Notes: generated by a model not told the origin, from the letters alone. A stretch of DNA of 64,000 nucleotides from Haliscomenobacter sp. (GCA_016707205.1 JADJHZ010000002.1:616257-680256), one strand, 5' to 3'. Positions 36,202 to 44,710 are shown, numbered from the stretch's first letter. Translations and numbers: made by a program.

Positions 36202-38169
36202 ATGGAAGTACACCTGCTACAGGATATTGTCCTCATTTTGGGGCTGTCGGCCGCAGTTATATTTCTTTTTCAGCGATTGAACCTCCCTACCATACCAGGC
36301 TATCTGCTTGCCGGGATCATTGCAGGCCCATCTGGTATGAAGCTGGTCGCCGTGTCTCACGAAGTAGAACAACTTTCGGAGATAGGCGTCATTTTGCTGC
36401 TGTTTATTATCGGTATGGAATTCTCTCTGAAAACGTTAAAAGAATTTCGAAAAATTGTCCTGATAGGCGGGGCCTTGCAAACGGGCGGCACGATCCTGGC
36501 AGCTTATGGTTCGGCTTTCTTACTTGGATTTCCCTGGCGGGAAGCCGTTTTCCTCGGGTTTCTGGTCGCGCTGAGCAGCACGGCTATCGTACTTAAATCC
36601 CTGCAAGAAAGGCATGAACTCCATACCCCGCACGGAAAAGTTGCGCTGTCTATATTGATCTTTCAGGATATTATGGTGGCGCCAATGATTCTGGTTCTTC
36701 CCGCGCTGGCGGGAACAGAAGCCGGCAGCGGGGGGGAAGACCTGCTCCTGACTTTTCTGAAAGCCGTTGCCCTTATTGGCGGAGTTTTTGCGGCAGCCCG
36801 TTTTGTGATCCCCTCCCTGCTGTTTCAGATCTCCAAAACCAAAAGCAGGGAGTTGTTCATCCTGACCATCGTCGTTCTGTGTTTCACCATTGCCTGGGCT
36901 TCGCATGCGGTAGGGCTTTCTCTTGCGCTGGGCGCCTTCGCGGCAGGGCTTGCTATTTCGGAGTCGGATTACAGTCACCAGGCAACCGGCGTGGTCATCC
37001 CCTTTCAGGAGGTATTTGCGAGCTTTTTCTTTGTTTCCATCGGATTACTGGCCGACGTATCGTTCATCGGGCAGCATCTGGGAACGATTATCGGCTTAAC
37101 GCTGGCGGTTATTATGGTGAAAATGATCTTGTCGGGAGCTTCGGTGAAAGCCCTGGGGTTTCCATGGCGCACGGCGCTTCTTTCCGGGTTTTTGCTATTT
37201 CAGATCGGCGAGTTTTCGTTTGTGCTTTCCGGTAGCGGCCTTCAATTGGGCCTGATCTCGGGGGAAACCTATCAGTATTTTTTGTCTGTTTCCATTCTGA
37301 CGATGACGCTGACGCCCTTTGGCATCCAGCTGTCGCACGTTTTGGCGGGGAAATTCAAGCATTCCTCCGCTTCAGGCACATTTGCAGGGGCTGCCGTTTC
37401 CGTCAAAGACCTGCACGATCACCTGGTCATTATCGGAATGGGAGTTGGCGGAAAAAACGTGGCCAAAGCCGCCCGATTGGCTAATATTCCTTACCTGGTC
37501 CTGGAAGCGGATCCGGGTATTGTTCGTCTCGAAACGTCCAATGGAGAGCCTATTCATTTCGGCGACGGCACCCTGCCCTCGATGCTCAAGCTGGTTGGAG
37601 TTCCGACAGCCCGGGTCGTTGTGATTACTATCTCCGACCCCAAAGGCGTCCAAAGTATGGTTTCCAGCATCCGGTCTATTTCTTCTTCCGTCCATATCAT
37701 CACGCGGGTTAAATATGTGCAGGAAGGCAACGAGACGCTCCGGCGGGGCGCCAATGAAGCCATCCCGGAGGAGTTTGAATCCTCTATCGCTATTTTTAGC
37801 CGGGTCCTTCACCGGTATTTAGTGCCTGAAAACCAAATTCAGACCTATGCCGACGAGGTAAGAGCCAATAATTATGAAATGCTCGGCAGCAGGAAGCACC
37901 AGGTTCTTTCGCCGCTCCCGTATATGGATATTCCGCAACTGAATATTTCCTGCGTAAAAGCCGGTCCGAGGAAGAACGAGATCATCGGCAAAACCTTGCG
38001 GGAGGCGGACATCCGCAACAAGTTTGGGGTCAATCTGCTCGCGGTCGAACGCGACGGCCAATACCTCGGGGATATTCATCCGGATGTCTGCCTTTTGCCA
38101 AACGACCTGTTGTTCCTTGCCGGAACGATAGCGGATATTAACCATTTTCAACAAAAAATCGAACTATGA
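36202..38169 (+). CDS. CPA2 monovalent cation:proton antiporter (KefB type)
   Basis: 655 aa from ATG 36202; the frame is open to 36139, but that extension lacks membrane character. Residues 5-385 carry about twelve membrane helices with the antiporter core (LNLPTIPGYLLAGIIAGP, LSSTAIVLKSLQE). A RCK_N/TrkA_N Rossmann domain (about 407-525, VIIGMGVGGKNVAKAA) binds nucleotide or thiol ligands in this family, and a TrkA_C domain closes the protein (about 565-650). It exports K+ or Na+ in exchange for protons. The DUF3124 gene overlaps its stop by 4 nt. Confidence 0.93.
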   Translation: MEVHLLQDIVLILGLSAAVIFLFQRLNLPTIPGYLLAGIIAGPSGMKLVAVSHEVEQLSEIGVILLLFIIGMEFSLKTLKEFRKIVLIGGALQTGGTILAAYGSAFLLGFPWREAVFLGFLVALSSTAIVLKSLQERHELHTPHGKVALSILIFQDIMVAPMILVLPALAGTEAGSGGEDLLLTFLKAVALIGGVFAAARFVIPSLLFQISKTKSRELFILTIVVLCFTIAWASHAVGLSLALGAFAAGLAISESDYSHQATGVVIPFQEVFASFFFVSIGLLADVSFIGQHLGTIIGLTLAVIMVKMILSGASVKALGFPWRTALLSGFLLFQIGEFSFVLSGSGLQLGLISGETYQYFLSVSILTMTLTPFGIQLSHVLAGKFKHSSASGTFAGAAVSVKDLHDHLVIIGMGVGGKNVAKAARLANIPYLVLEADPGIVRLETSNGEPIHFGDGTLPSMLKLVGVPTARVVVITISDPKGVQSMVSSIRSISSSVHIITRVKYVQEGNETLRRGANEAIPEEFESSIAIFSRVLHRYLVPENQIQTYADEVRANNYEMLGSRKHQVLSPLPYMDIPQLNISCVKAGPRKNEIIGKTLREADIRNKFGVNLLAVERDGQYLGDIHPDVCLLPNDLLFLAGTIADINHFQQKIEL

Positions 38170-38708
38170 AAAAGTGGTCTTTGTGGATGGCGATGCTGGG
38201 ATCGCTGGTTTTTACCTTCTGCGAAAAAGCGCCGGAGCAGCAGCGCACGGCGCTTTCGCCAAGCAGGAAATACAGCTATTCCGAAGAGGAAATCGATTCC
38301 TTCCCTTTCAAAGAACGCATTTACGTTCCCATCTACTCCGATATTTACCACATGAGCGGGGAGAACCGCTTTCTGCTTACCGCTACGCTCAGCCTGCGGA
38401 ATACCAGCCCGACCGATTCGGTATTCGTGGGCAGGGTCCATTATTACGACTCCCACGGAGCCATGATCCGGAAATACCTCGAAAAGGCTATTGTCTTGGC
38501 GCCTCTCGAAGCGGCGGAGTTTGTGGTCGAACAAAAAGAGAAGAAAGGGGGCGCGGGCGCCAGCTTTCTTTTGGAGTGGGGCGCCCGGCGGCCGGTTTCC
38601 AGGCCCGTTTTCCAGGCGATTATGATCGGAACGGCGCACTCCCAGGGGATTTCTTTTACGACGGAGGGGGTCGTAGTTGAATCCAATCTCGATGCCTCAC
38701 CGAGGTAG
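38166..38708 (+). CDS. DUF3124 domain protein
   Basis: A 180-aa protein whose ATG overlaps the antiporter stop (ATGA), so it is translationally coupled. The N-terminus has a short signal with Cys at residue 19 (LVFTFC), perhaps a lipoprotein. The DUF3124 pattern is seen from about residue 48: RIYVPIYSDIYH, LTATLSLRNTSPTDSVFV, YDSHGAMIRKYLEKAIVLAPLEAAEFVVE. Function unknown; the coupling suggests an accessory role for the antiporter. Confidence 0.85.
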   Translation: MKKWSLWMAMLGSLVFTFCEKAPEQQRTALSPSRKYSYSEEEIDSFPFKERIYVPIYSDIYHMSGENRFLLTATLSLRNTSPTDSVFVGRVHYYDSHGAMIRKYLEKAIVLAPLEAAEFVVEQKEKKGGAGASFLLEWGARRPVSRPVFQAIMIGTAHSQGISFTTEGVVVESNLDASPR

Positions 38709-38888
38709 GCTTGTCTCAAAAGAGCCAATTTAAACAGGGAGCGGGGAGCAGGCATCCCACTTACCAACCTACCTACTCAACCACTCAACCGCTTACCCCC
38801 CCAACCACCAACCACTCCCAAAAAAGCCAACATCAGAAAAAAATTTCCTCCACCTCTTGACAGGCACGCAAATTTTATATTTATTTGC

Positions 38889-38911
38889 AATTAAAATAGT
38901 TTCATTTGCAA
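38889..38911 (+). promoter_or_regulatory. Likely MarR operator, copy 1
   Basis: This 23-bp segment just before the marR start is repeated exactly, in inverted orientation, at 39376-39398 in front of the next gene. It contains the near-palindrome TAGTT-n8-AACTA (extending to 38915) and the word ATTTGCAA. A TTGACA-like box lies upstream at 38857-38862. Autoregulation by MarR is the usual arrangement. Confidence 0.7.
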
Positions 38912-38920
38912 CTAAATCAA

Positions 38921-39358
38921 ATGACCGACCACCGCATCGAACAACAGTACGCGTTTCTCATGGAGCAGATCATCAAGCGGTACCGGCAGGCCGCAGCGCA
39001 CGCGCTCAACGCGCATCAGGCGGGGATCAGCGTCGACCAGTGGGTGGTTCTTAAACAAATCAGCGAACACCACGGCTGCAGCCAGGTGGAGATCGCCCTT
39101 TCCACCGTGAAAGACGCCCCTACTACGACCCGGATCATCGATCAGCTCACGAAAAAAGAGCTGATCGGCAAACAACTGGATCCCTCCGACCGGCGCCGGT
39201 ATATGGTGTTCGTCACCCCGAAAGGCCAGCGCCTGATCGAACGCCTGCTCCCGGTGGTACGCGAATACCGCAAGATCGCCGTGCGCGATTTTACCTCCCA
39301 GGAAATGGATCTCTTGCAGGGATTGCTTCACCGGATGGTCGGGAACCTGGGGGATTAA
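38921..39358 (+). CDS. MarR-family transcriptional regulator
   Basis: A 145-aa winged-helix repressor. ATG 38921 is preferred; the frame is open five codons upstream, inside the operator. The HTH and wing are visible (CSQVEIALSTVKDAPTTTRIIDQL, DPSDRRRYMVFVTPKG). Dimer helices flank it. Identical 23-bp sites on both sides of the gene point to control of itself and of the S41 gene 88 nt downstream. The ligand is unknown. Confidence 0.93.
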   Translation: MTDHRIEQQYAFLMEQIIKRYRQAAAHALNAHQAGISVDQWVVLKQISEHHGCSQVEIALSTVKDAPTTTRIIDQLTKKELIGKQLDPSDRRRYMVFVTPKGQRLIERLLPVVREYRKIAVRDFTSQEMDLLQGLLHRMVGNLGD

Positions 39359-39375
39359 TTTTTTTACCCTGATAA

Positions 39376-39398
39376 TTGCAAATGAAACTATTTTAATT
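39376..39398 (-). promoter_or_regulatory. Likely MarR operator, copy 2 (inverted)
   Basis: Exact reverse complement of 38889-38911 over 23 bp; it lies 18 nt after the marR stop and 49 nt before the S41 start. An exact duplicate of this length is unlikely by chance and suggests that the same regulator acts on the S41 gene. Confidence 0.7.
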
Positions 39399-39446
39399 TA
39401 AACTAATTAAATCACCCGACTTTTTTTCATTTTCAACCCGACTGTT

Positions 39447-40784
39447 ATGATGAAGCGATCTCTTTTTCTGGCCGCCCTTACGCTGTTTTGCATCGGCATG
39501 GCCTCTTGTTCTGCCGCGGCCCAGCAGGGCATTGATGCGGCGGAGAAACAAACCGTGATTGACAGCCTGAGCGCGATGCTGGAGGAAACCTACGTGTTTC
39601 CGGACGTGGCCAAGCGGATGTCGGCCGATCTGAAGCAACGGCTGAAATCCGGCGGCTATCAGTCTATCAACGACGCCGTGCTGTTTGCCGACCGGCTCAC
39701 GCAGGACCTCCAGGCCATCAGCCACGACAAGCACCTGCGGGTGAACTTCAACCCCGCTCAGGCCCGGGCCATGCGCCAACCGCCCGCCGACGGGCAGGAG
39801 CGCCAGGGGCCTCCGGCAGAGTACCTCAGCGAACTGCGCAGGAACAATTTCGGATTTAAAGAAGTCAAGATTCTGGAAGGCAACGTGGGCTACCTCGACC
39901 TCCGGGGCTTCAACCCCGCTTCGTTGGCGGGCGAAACCGCTGCTGCCGTGATGAATTACTTCTCCAACGCCGACGGGATCATCTTCGATCTGCGGCAAAA
40001 CGGGGGCGGCGATCCCGGCATGATCCAGCTCCTCACCAGCTACCTGTATGCGGAAGGCGACGAAATCCATCTCAACAACTTTTACTACCGTCCCGCCGAC
40101 GAAATCACCCAAACCTGGACGCTGCCCTATGTGCCGGGCAAGCGCAACCCCAACGCCAAGGTGTACGTGCTCACGAGCAGTTTCACCTTCTCAGCCGCAG
40201 AAGAATTCACCTACAACCTGAAGAACCTCCAGCGGGCGACCATTGTCGGTGAAACCACCGGCGGCGGCGCCCACCCTGGGGGGACCCGCCCGGTGGCGGA
40301 CCGCTTTGTGGCCTTTGTGCCCATCGGCCGGGCCATCAACCCGATCTCCAAAACCAACTGGGAAGGCACGGGCGTGGAACCCGACGTGAAGACGCCCGCA
40401 GAAAAAGCCCTGGAAACGGCTCACCTCCTGGCCCTCGAAGACCTCCAGAAAAGCGCCAAAGACGAGCAAGCGAAAGGGTACTTCGAATGGAATGCCGCTT
40501 TCCTCAAAGCGCAGCTGACGCCCGTTGCCGTGCCTGCCCAACAACTGCAGGCCTTCGCCGGGAGCTACGGCGAAAGATCCCTGATTTTTGAGAGCGGCAA
40601 ACTCTACTACCAGCGCGTTGGCCGCCCGAAAATGGAACTCTACCCCCTCAATGCAACCACCTTCGCTCCGGTAGGCCGCACCGATTTCCGCATTGGGATC
40701 GAACAGCAGAACGGCAACGTATCCGCGATGCTGTTCCAGTACAGCGACGGCCGCAACGAGCGCAACGAACGGACCAAGGCTTAG
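39447..40784 (+). CDS. S41-family peptidase (IRBP-like), exported
   Basis: A 445-aa serine peptidase or hydrolase of the S41/IRBP type. The signal region MKRSLFLAALTLFCIGMASCSAAAQ contains a possible lipobox (Cys21). An IRBP-like N-terminal helical domain (about 35-110) precedes the S41 domain: YLDLRGF, FDLRQNGGGDPGM, nucleophile Ser249 in SFTFSAAEEF, and VGETTGGGAHPGG. The C-terminal 80 residues are a small beta domain. A MarR gene and its duplicate operator lie upstream. The end overlaps the converging cyanophycinase-like gene by 4 nt. Confidence 0.9.
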   Translation: MMKRSLFLAALTLFCIGMASCSAAAQQGIDAAEKQTVIDSLSAMLEETYVFPDVAKRMSADLKQRLKSGGYQSINDAVLFADRLTQDLQAISHDKHLRVNFNPAQARAMRQPPADGQERQGPPAEYLSELRRNNFGFKEVKILEGNVGYLDLRGFNPASLAGETAAAVMNYFSNADGIIFDLRQNGGGDPGMIQLLTSYLYAEGDEIHLNNFYYRPADEITQTWTLPYVPGKRNPNAKVYVLTSSFTFSAAEEFTYNLKNLQRATIVGETTGGGAHPGGTRPVADRFVAFVPIGRAINPISKTNWEGTGVEPDVKTPAEKALETAHLLALEDLQKSAKDEQAKGYFEWNAAFLKAQLTPVAVPAQQLQAFAGSYGERSLIFESGKLYYQRVGRPKMELYPLNATTFAPVGRTDFRIGIEQQNGNVSAMLFQYSDGRNERNERTKA

Positions 40785-41641
40785 TTGCGCGTTAAGACTT
40801 TTCGCTCCTTTAAATCATACCGGTCCCCGGCCCGAAGGAAGTAAAACCGCTTCCCGGGGTCGGGGATCTTTTTGAGGTCGCTGCCTTCCCGCGACCAGAA
40901 CTTGCCGTCGTACATGAGCACGAAGCTGCGGCCGATGACGTCGAATTGGTCGCCCTGCACCACGATGGCGGTGCTCTCGTCGATACCGATGCCGAGCAGC
41001 TCGGGGTGGACTTCCATAACCTCAAAAAGGTCGAACTGCCGGTTGCGCACCAGCACGTGTTGGTCGACGGCAACGTTTCTGAGGTAGCCAAACCCGGTCT
41101 GGTGGTCGCCCATCATGACCTGGTTGTTTTTGGAGTCGCCCCGCACCAGGTAGGAGCCCTGGATGGTCGCGCCGGCGGAAGAGCCGCCGATGACGCCGCC
41201 CCGCTCCAGAACGTTTCGGAAAAGCGCCTCGCAAAGCGTGCCCCCATAGGCATCGACCAGCCGCCACTGCCTGCCGCCGCCAAACCACACGCCTTTGGCG
41301 TTCACCAGGTGCTGGTAAAACGTGTCCGTATTGGCCACGGCTTTGTCGTAGGTATGAAGGGTATACACGTTTCGGGCGCCCCGGTCGGTGAGGAATTTGC
41401 CCACGTTTTGGTCGTAAGCAGGCTCTCCGCCCGCCGTTGGGATGACGACGATGGGGGCATCGGGCCCTCCCGCCAACTCGATAAACCGCTTGACGATGGT
41501 GTCGGGCAGGGCGCCGCCGCCTACTACCACAAGCGAGCCGCGCGCAGGGCCTACTACGGGCCCCTCTGCGACGGATTGGGCGGCGAGATACCCCGCGCTG
41601 CCGAAGAAAAGAAGAAGAAAGAGGGTGTGCAATCGTGCCAT
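40781..41641 (-). CDS. Exported cyanophycinase-like S51 peptidase
   Basis: 286 aa from ATG 41641, which opens a signal peptide (MARLHTLFLLLFFGSAGYLAAQ); the longer frame to 41707 has no signal. Peptidase S51 features: GSLVVVGGGALPD, VWFGGGRQWRL, nucleophile Ser155 in IGGSSAGATIQG, and a late ELLGIGIDESTAIVV. Cyanophycinases cut the Asp-Arg storage polymer; exported versions let bacteria feed on it. The stop codons of this gene and the S41 gene share TTAG (40781-40784). Confidence 0.9.
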   Translation of the reverse strand: MARLHTLFLLLFFGSAGYLAAQSVAEGPVVGPARGSLVVVGGGALPDTIVKRFIELAGGPDAPIVVIPTAGGEPAYDQNVGKFLTDRGARNVYTLHTYDKAVANTDTFYQHLVNAKGVWFGGGRQWRLVDAYGGTLCEALFRNVLERGGVIGGSSAGATIQGSYLVRGDSKNNQVMMGDHQTGFGYLRNVAVDQHVLVRNRQFDLFEVMEVHPELLGIGIDESTAIVVQGDQFDVIGRSFVLMYDGKFWSREGSDLKKIPDPGKRFYFLRAGDRYDLKERKVLTRN

Positions 41642-41775
41642 GAAAACCGTATTTTTGGAAAAAGAAAAAATCCATTGAACCCGCTTCTCCCCTTTTTTGC
41701 AGCACAAGGCTTTGGCGAAACCGAAGCGGAGGCCATCGCCGGGGCTTTCGCTTTGAAAGCCCTGGAGAAAGGTAG

Positions 41776-41970
41776 CTTTTTTGTAGAAGAAGGCAAAACA
41801 AGCGGCAGGACATTACAAGGACCCCGTTTTCGGGTTTGGGCAAGCCGGAACCATTGAAATATAAATATAAGGGGTTCTGGTCGAGAAGGATCAACGAAGC
41901 ACATCGGTTGATTTACCAGGTGGCCGTTGAGGAGATTCTCATCGCGAAATGCAGGTTCCATTATGATTGA
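41776..41970 (+). pseudogene. Remnant of a YoeB/Txe-family toxin
   Basis: The only intact part is the C-terminal half of a YoeB-type mRNA interferase: DITRTPFSGLGKPEPLKYK, then GFWSRRINEAHRLIYQV and CRFHYD-stop at 41970. These match the family's PF.G.GKPE, WSRRI...HRLVY and C.(Y/F)HY blocks. A stop at 41773 closes the frame upstream, and the N-terminal half and an antitoxin are not found. It marks the left edge of the accessory region. The 471-nt gap 41642-42112 otherwise holds only the repeat described at 41985. Confidence 0.75.
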
Positions 41971-41984
41971 AAGGAAAAAGGCAT

Positions 41985-42080
41985 TGCCCACTGTTTTTTA
42001 CCTGATCTTGCCTTTTTGAGCCCAAAACGCTTGGACCCGTTGCTCTTTTCCCCGTATCTTAGGGGAGCAAAAACCGAAAG
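41985..42080 (+). repeat. Partial copy of the leader repeat (promoter part)
   Basis: Shares TTGCCTTTTTGAGCC, a CTTAGGGGAGCAAAAACCGA block and flanking words with the leader copies at 46904, 52853 and 59035. It ends about 33 nt before the DUF6090 gene. Confidence 0.65.
42030..42062 (+). promoter_or_regulatory. Candidate promoter in the leader repeat
   Basis: CTTG (42030-42033), 21-nt spacer, TATCTTAG (42055-42062): Bacteroidota-type with one -7 mismatch. It sits 50 nt before the DUF6090 start and has the same position in the repeat as the boxes at 46990, 52940 and 59118. Confidence 0.45.
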
Positions 42081-42112
42081 ACCTACGCGGGTGCAAGCAA
42101 AATAAAACGTAA

Positions 42113-42703
42113 ATGAACGTGAAAAAGCAGGATGTCGTTTCCTTTTTCAGGGAGATCGTGATTGTGATCATTGGGATACTGATCGCCTTATCCATTGACA
42201 ATTGGAATGAAAACAGAAACAATGAAAAATATATTGATAAAGCGCTTTTTGCAATTGAGGAAGAAATTAAACTGAATAAAACGGACATGCATAGAATAGT
42301 GCAAAGGCACAAAGAGACAATAGACGCTGTTGCTATGCACCTTAACAATGATAAAATATCGTTAAGACAAATTATTGAAAATTCCAGGGGGTTTCAAATT
42401 GCTGAACTGAAGAATATCGGACTTAGGTTTTTCATTTCAAACAAAGCGGAATTGATCGACTATGAGATCATATCAAGTCTTTCAGAAATTGAATTCCTGA
42501 GCGAGGCGGTTAAAATGAAGACGGAAAGGTTGCTGAATTATCTGTATGACAATATGGAAAATACAAATGAACCAGCTAAAAATAAATTTGTAATTTATCT
42601 GGCTGATGTAGTAGAAAGCGAAAATGGATTACTGGGTTTGTATGATGATTTTTTAAACAAACAAAAGAAGCCAGCCAACCGCCAAGTGCAAAACGGCAAG
42701 TAA
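42113..42703 (+). CDS. DUF6090 family membrane-anchored protein
   Basis: A 196-aa protein with one N-terminal membrane helix (about residues 13-30, EIVIVIIGILIALSIDNW), followed by a mostly helical charged domain (to about 185). The helix followed by NWNENRNNEKY is the hallmark of DUF6090, common in Bacteroidota and of unknown function. It is AT-rich compared with the genes to the left and opens the accessory region. No partner gene is adjacent. Confidence 0.8.
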   Translation: MNVKKQDVVSFFREIVIVIIGILIALSIDNWNENRNNEKYIDKALFAIEEEIKLNKTDMHRIVQRHKETIDAVAMHLNNDKISLRQIIENSRGFQIAELKNIGLRFFISNKAELIDYEIISSLSEIEFLSEAVKMKTERLLNYLYDNMENTNEPAKNKFVIYLADVVESENGLLGLYDDFLNKQKKPANRQVQNGK

Positions 42704-42729
42704 GGCGGTGCGCCTCACCTGCGTGTGCA

Positions 42730-43076
42730 CGAACCGTGAGGAACTCAATGGCCCCCGCGCCGCATTTTTTAAAACTACTCTACCAACCCGCATTTGGCGC
42801 CTTTGCATAGCCGCCCAAGCCAACCCGCAGCCCAGGCTTTGCTTAAGCGTCAAACTCCACCGCCCTACCCCAAAATCAGGTTTTGTATCAACCTGGTCAG
42901 GTTGAAGCTGACTTGTTTACTACGCACACGCAGAGAGACGCAGCGCCGGTGGCGCTAGATTTGGTCAAGGTGCGCGCGGTCTTCGCCGCTTTCGGGCACA
43001 AAACGGTGTGGTGAAAACGGGAAATTACTCCCCTTTTTTGCCTGCCGCTGTCTTTTTCAGCCCGTGCTCCTAAATT
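42730..43076 (+). repeat. Partial leader repeat copy (5' half)
   Basis: Shares three blocks with other gaps: GAGGAACTCAATGGCCCCCG (also near 44545), the CCCTACCCCAAAATCAGG/TCAACCTGGTCAGGTTGA block (44583, 58907) and GGGCACAAAACGGTGTGG (59042). CAAGCCAACCCGCAGCCC near 42829 resembles the loop of the attC-like site at 49018. No gene is seen in the 466-nt gap 42704-43169. Confidence 0.65.
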
Positions 43077-43095
43077 GCCACCTTCGGGTAGCTGC

Positions 43096-43109
43096 CAGCT
43101 GTCAGCGGT
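43096..43109 (+). repeat. Cassette 5' junction (CAGCT-GTCAGCGGT)
   Basis: Aligns with the junctions at 47436, 53281 and 59466 (CA[GA][TC][TA]-GT[TC]A). GTCAGCGGT (43101-43109) is the reverse complement of ACCGCTAAC at 44297-44305, just after the gene, with one mismatch. Confidence 0.5.
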
Positions 43110-43169
43110 CATTGCAGAGCGACACCCAAACCGACAATTGGATAAAAAACCTCAAAGACAATTAGAACA

Positions 43170-44243
43170 ATGAAAAATTATTTTTTACAAACGCACGTTT
43201 TTACTTTCCTGACAATATTACTTTTTGGCACTGCCTGCAACGGACCAGCTAAAAAAGATTTGCCAAAAGAAACGGAACATCCTAAACTTATAAAAAGCAT
43301 AGGAAATGGCAATGTTCAATGTGGTCTGCAGGACAAAGCAGGTAACCTTTGGTTTGGAACCTCATATAATGGGCTTTATAAATATGACGGAAAATCATTT
43401 CGTCAATTTTTGGTGGCCGATGGATTAAACAGTAATTCTATCAACGACATCCTGGAAGACAAGGATGGTAAAATTTGGATTGGTACTAAAGTTGGAGTTT
43501 GTCTTTACGATGGTAAAACATTTGCTAATATTCAGATTCCTATACCCAAAAACCTACCGCCGAACAAAAATAAGTTTTATCAAACGCGAATTGTGCATGA
43601 TATTATGCAAGACAAAGCGGGGAAACTATGGTTCGTAACAATAGATGGTGTTTATATCTACGATGGCAAATCCTTTACTCTGTTTATAATTGATGAAGCC
43701 GCAAATGGCTTTATGAGCAGTAACGATAAAGTGGAACGTATTTTAGAAGATAAAGCAGGGAACATTTGGTTTGGTGGACGAACCAACGAAGGTGTTTTTC
43801 GTTACGATGGAAAATCTATAACCAACTTTAAACTAAAAGAAATAACGCTTCAATTCGAGTCGAGACGAGTCGGTCATAATTGGGCTTGGCCTCAATTGCA
43901 GGACAAAAACGGGAATATTTGGTTCAGCAATTGGGGCGGAGCCTACCGTTATGATGGAAAAACATTTACAAGTTTTACAAAAAGCGATGGTTTGGCAGGT
44001 TATAATGGTCTGGTTGCGAAGATTATAGAAGACAAAAACGGCAACCTTTTGTTTGGCGGCGATGGTGGTCTTTCCCGTTACGATGGAAAATCATTCACCT
44101 GTTTTAAAGATGGCCTAATCAATCCCTGGATTTGGTCAATTTTTGAAGATACAAGTGGAAATCTTTGGGTGGGTACGAGAGAAACAGGTCTCTACCTTTT
44201 TGATGGAAAAACATTTATTGATTATTCAGAATATAAACAGTAG
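43170..44243 (+). CDS. Lipoprotein with two-component-regulator-propeller repeats
   Basis: A 357-aa lipoprotein (lipobox FGTAC, Cys23) built of about seven Reg_prop repeats of roughly 45 residues: DKAGNLWFGTSYNGLYKYDGKSF, EDKDGKIWIGTKVGVCLYDGKTF and so on. In hybrid sensor kinases such repeats form a sensing propeller; here the propeller stands alone on a lipid anchor, so it could bind a ligand at the cell surface. No kinase gene is adjacent. It is AT-rich and is bounded by the putative cassette ends at 43101 and 44297. Confidence 0.85.
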   Translation: MKNYFLQTHVFTFLTILLFGTACNGPAKKDLPKETEHPKLIKSIGNGNVQCGLQDKAGNLWFGTSYNGLYKYDGKSFRQFLVADGLNSNSINDILEDKDGKIWIGTKVGVCLYDGKTFANIQIPIPKNLPPNKNKFYQTRIVHDIMQDKAGKLWFVTIDGVYIYDGKSFTLFIIDEAANGFMSSNDKVERILEDKAGNIWFGGRTNEGVFRYDGKSITNFKLKEITLQFESRRVGHNWAWPQLQDKNGNIWFSNWGGAYRYDGKTFTSFTKSDGLAGYNGLVAKIIEDKNGNLLFGGDGGLSRYDGKSFTCFKDGLINPWIWSIFEDTSGNLWVGTRETGLYLFDGKTFIDYSEYKQ

Positions 44244-44296
44244 CCTGTAACGGACTAACAAAATTTGCAACAAAAAAAAGGGAACAAAAGCAACGA

Positions 44297-44305
44297 ACCG
44301 CTAAC
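44297..44305 (+). repeat. Cassette 3' end (ACCGCTAAC)
   Basis: The reverse complement (8 of 9) of 43101-43109 on the other side of the gene. It is followed by ACGGGTTTGGC, similar to the left arm of the attC-like site at 54551, but no matching right arm follows, so the site looks incomplete. The gap 44244-44710 also holds a CCCCTC/GAGGGG hairpin (about 44415-44431) and leader-repeat pieces. Confidence 0.45.
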
Positions 44306-44518
44306 ACGGGTTTGGCAAAAGTGACGGCTCAGTGCTCCGCAGACACATTTGTGGCTAGAAGGTATCTCAAAACTGCAAGAATTCTGCTCAATCCATCGTT
44401 GGCCCACAAGGTTCCCCTCCTTCAGAGGGGTTAGAGGAGGCCGCCCACACCCTGGAAAGAGGTTTGAGATAGCTTCTAATCAAAATTTGGTTCTCCGTAT
44501 CAACATTTGGTGTGAAAA

Positions 44519-44645
44519 TCGCCACCTTCGCCAAGCCCGAAACCGTCAGGAATTCAATGCCCCCCGCAGCGCCAAACTTCACCGCCCTACCCTAAAATCA
44601 TTTTTTGTATCAACCTGGTCAGGTTGAAGCTGACTTTTTTACTAC
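44519..44645 (+). repeat. Partial leader repeat copy with GTCAG/CTGAC hairpin
   Basis: Contains CGCCACCTTCGCCAAGCC (also at 55429), a CAATGCCCCCCGC block (42750) and the CACCGCCCTACC...TCAACCTGGTCAGGTTGA block (42870, 58907). GTCAG (44618-44622) pairs with CTGAC (44630-44634) and is followed by six T, a weak terminator shape. Confidence 0.6.
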
Positions 44646-44652
44646 GATAGAT

Positions 44653-44704
44653 GAATAATATTAATTATTATTCGTATCATTGTTGTCAGGTTAAAGCTGA
44701 CTTT
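44653..44704 (+). promoter_or_regulatory. AbiEi leader: AT hairpin and second GTCAG...CTGAC element
   Basis: An 8-bp inverted repeat GAATAATA/TATTATTC (44653-44660, 44666-44673) is followed by a second copy of the tail GTCAGGTT-AAAGCTGAC (44685-44701) ending 9 nt before the AbiEi start. AbiEi antitoxins repress their own operon by binding repeated sites, so the two copies (44618 and 44685) may be operators. This is a guess from position only. Confidence 0.4.
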
Positions 44705-44710
44705 TAAACT

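Noticed and set aside
40946..41857. 303-codon plus-strand frame
   Set aside because: Antisense to the cyanophycinase-like gene; its last part overlaps the YoeB remnant in a different frame.
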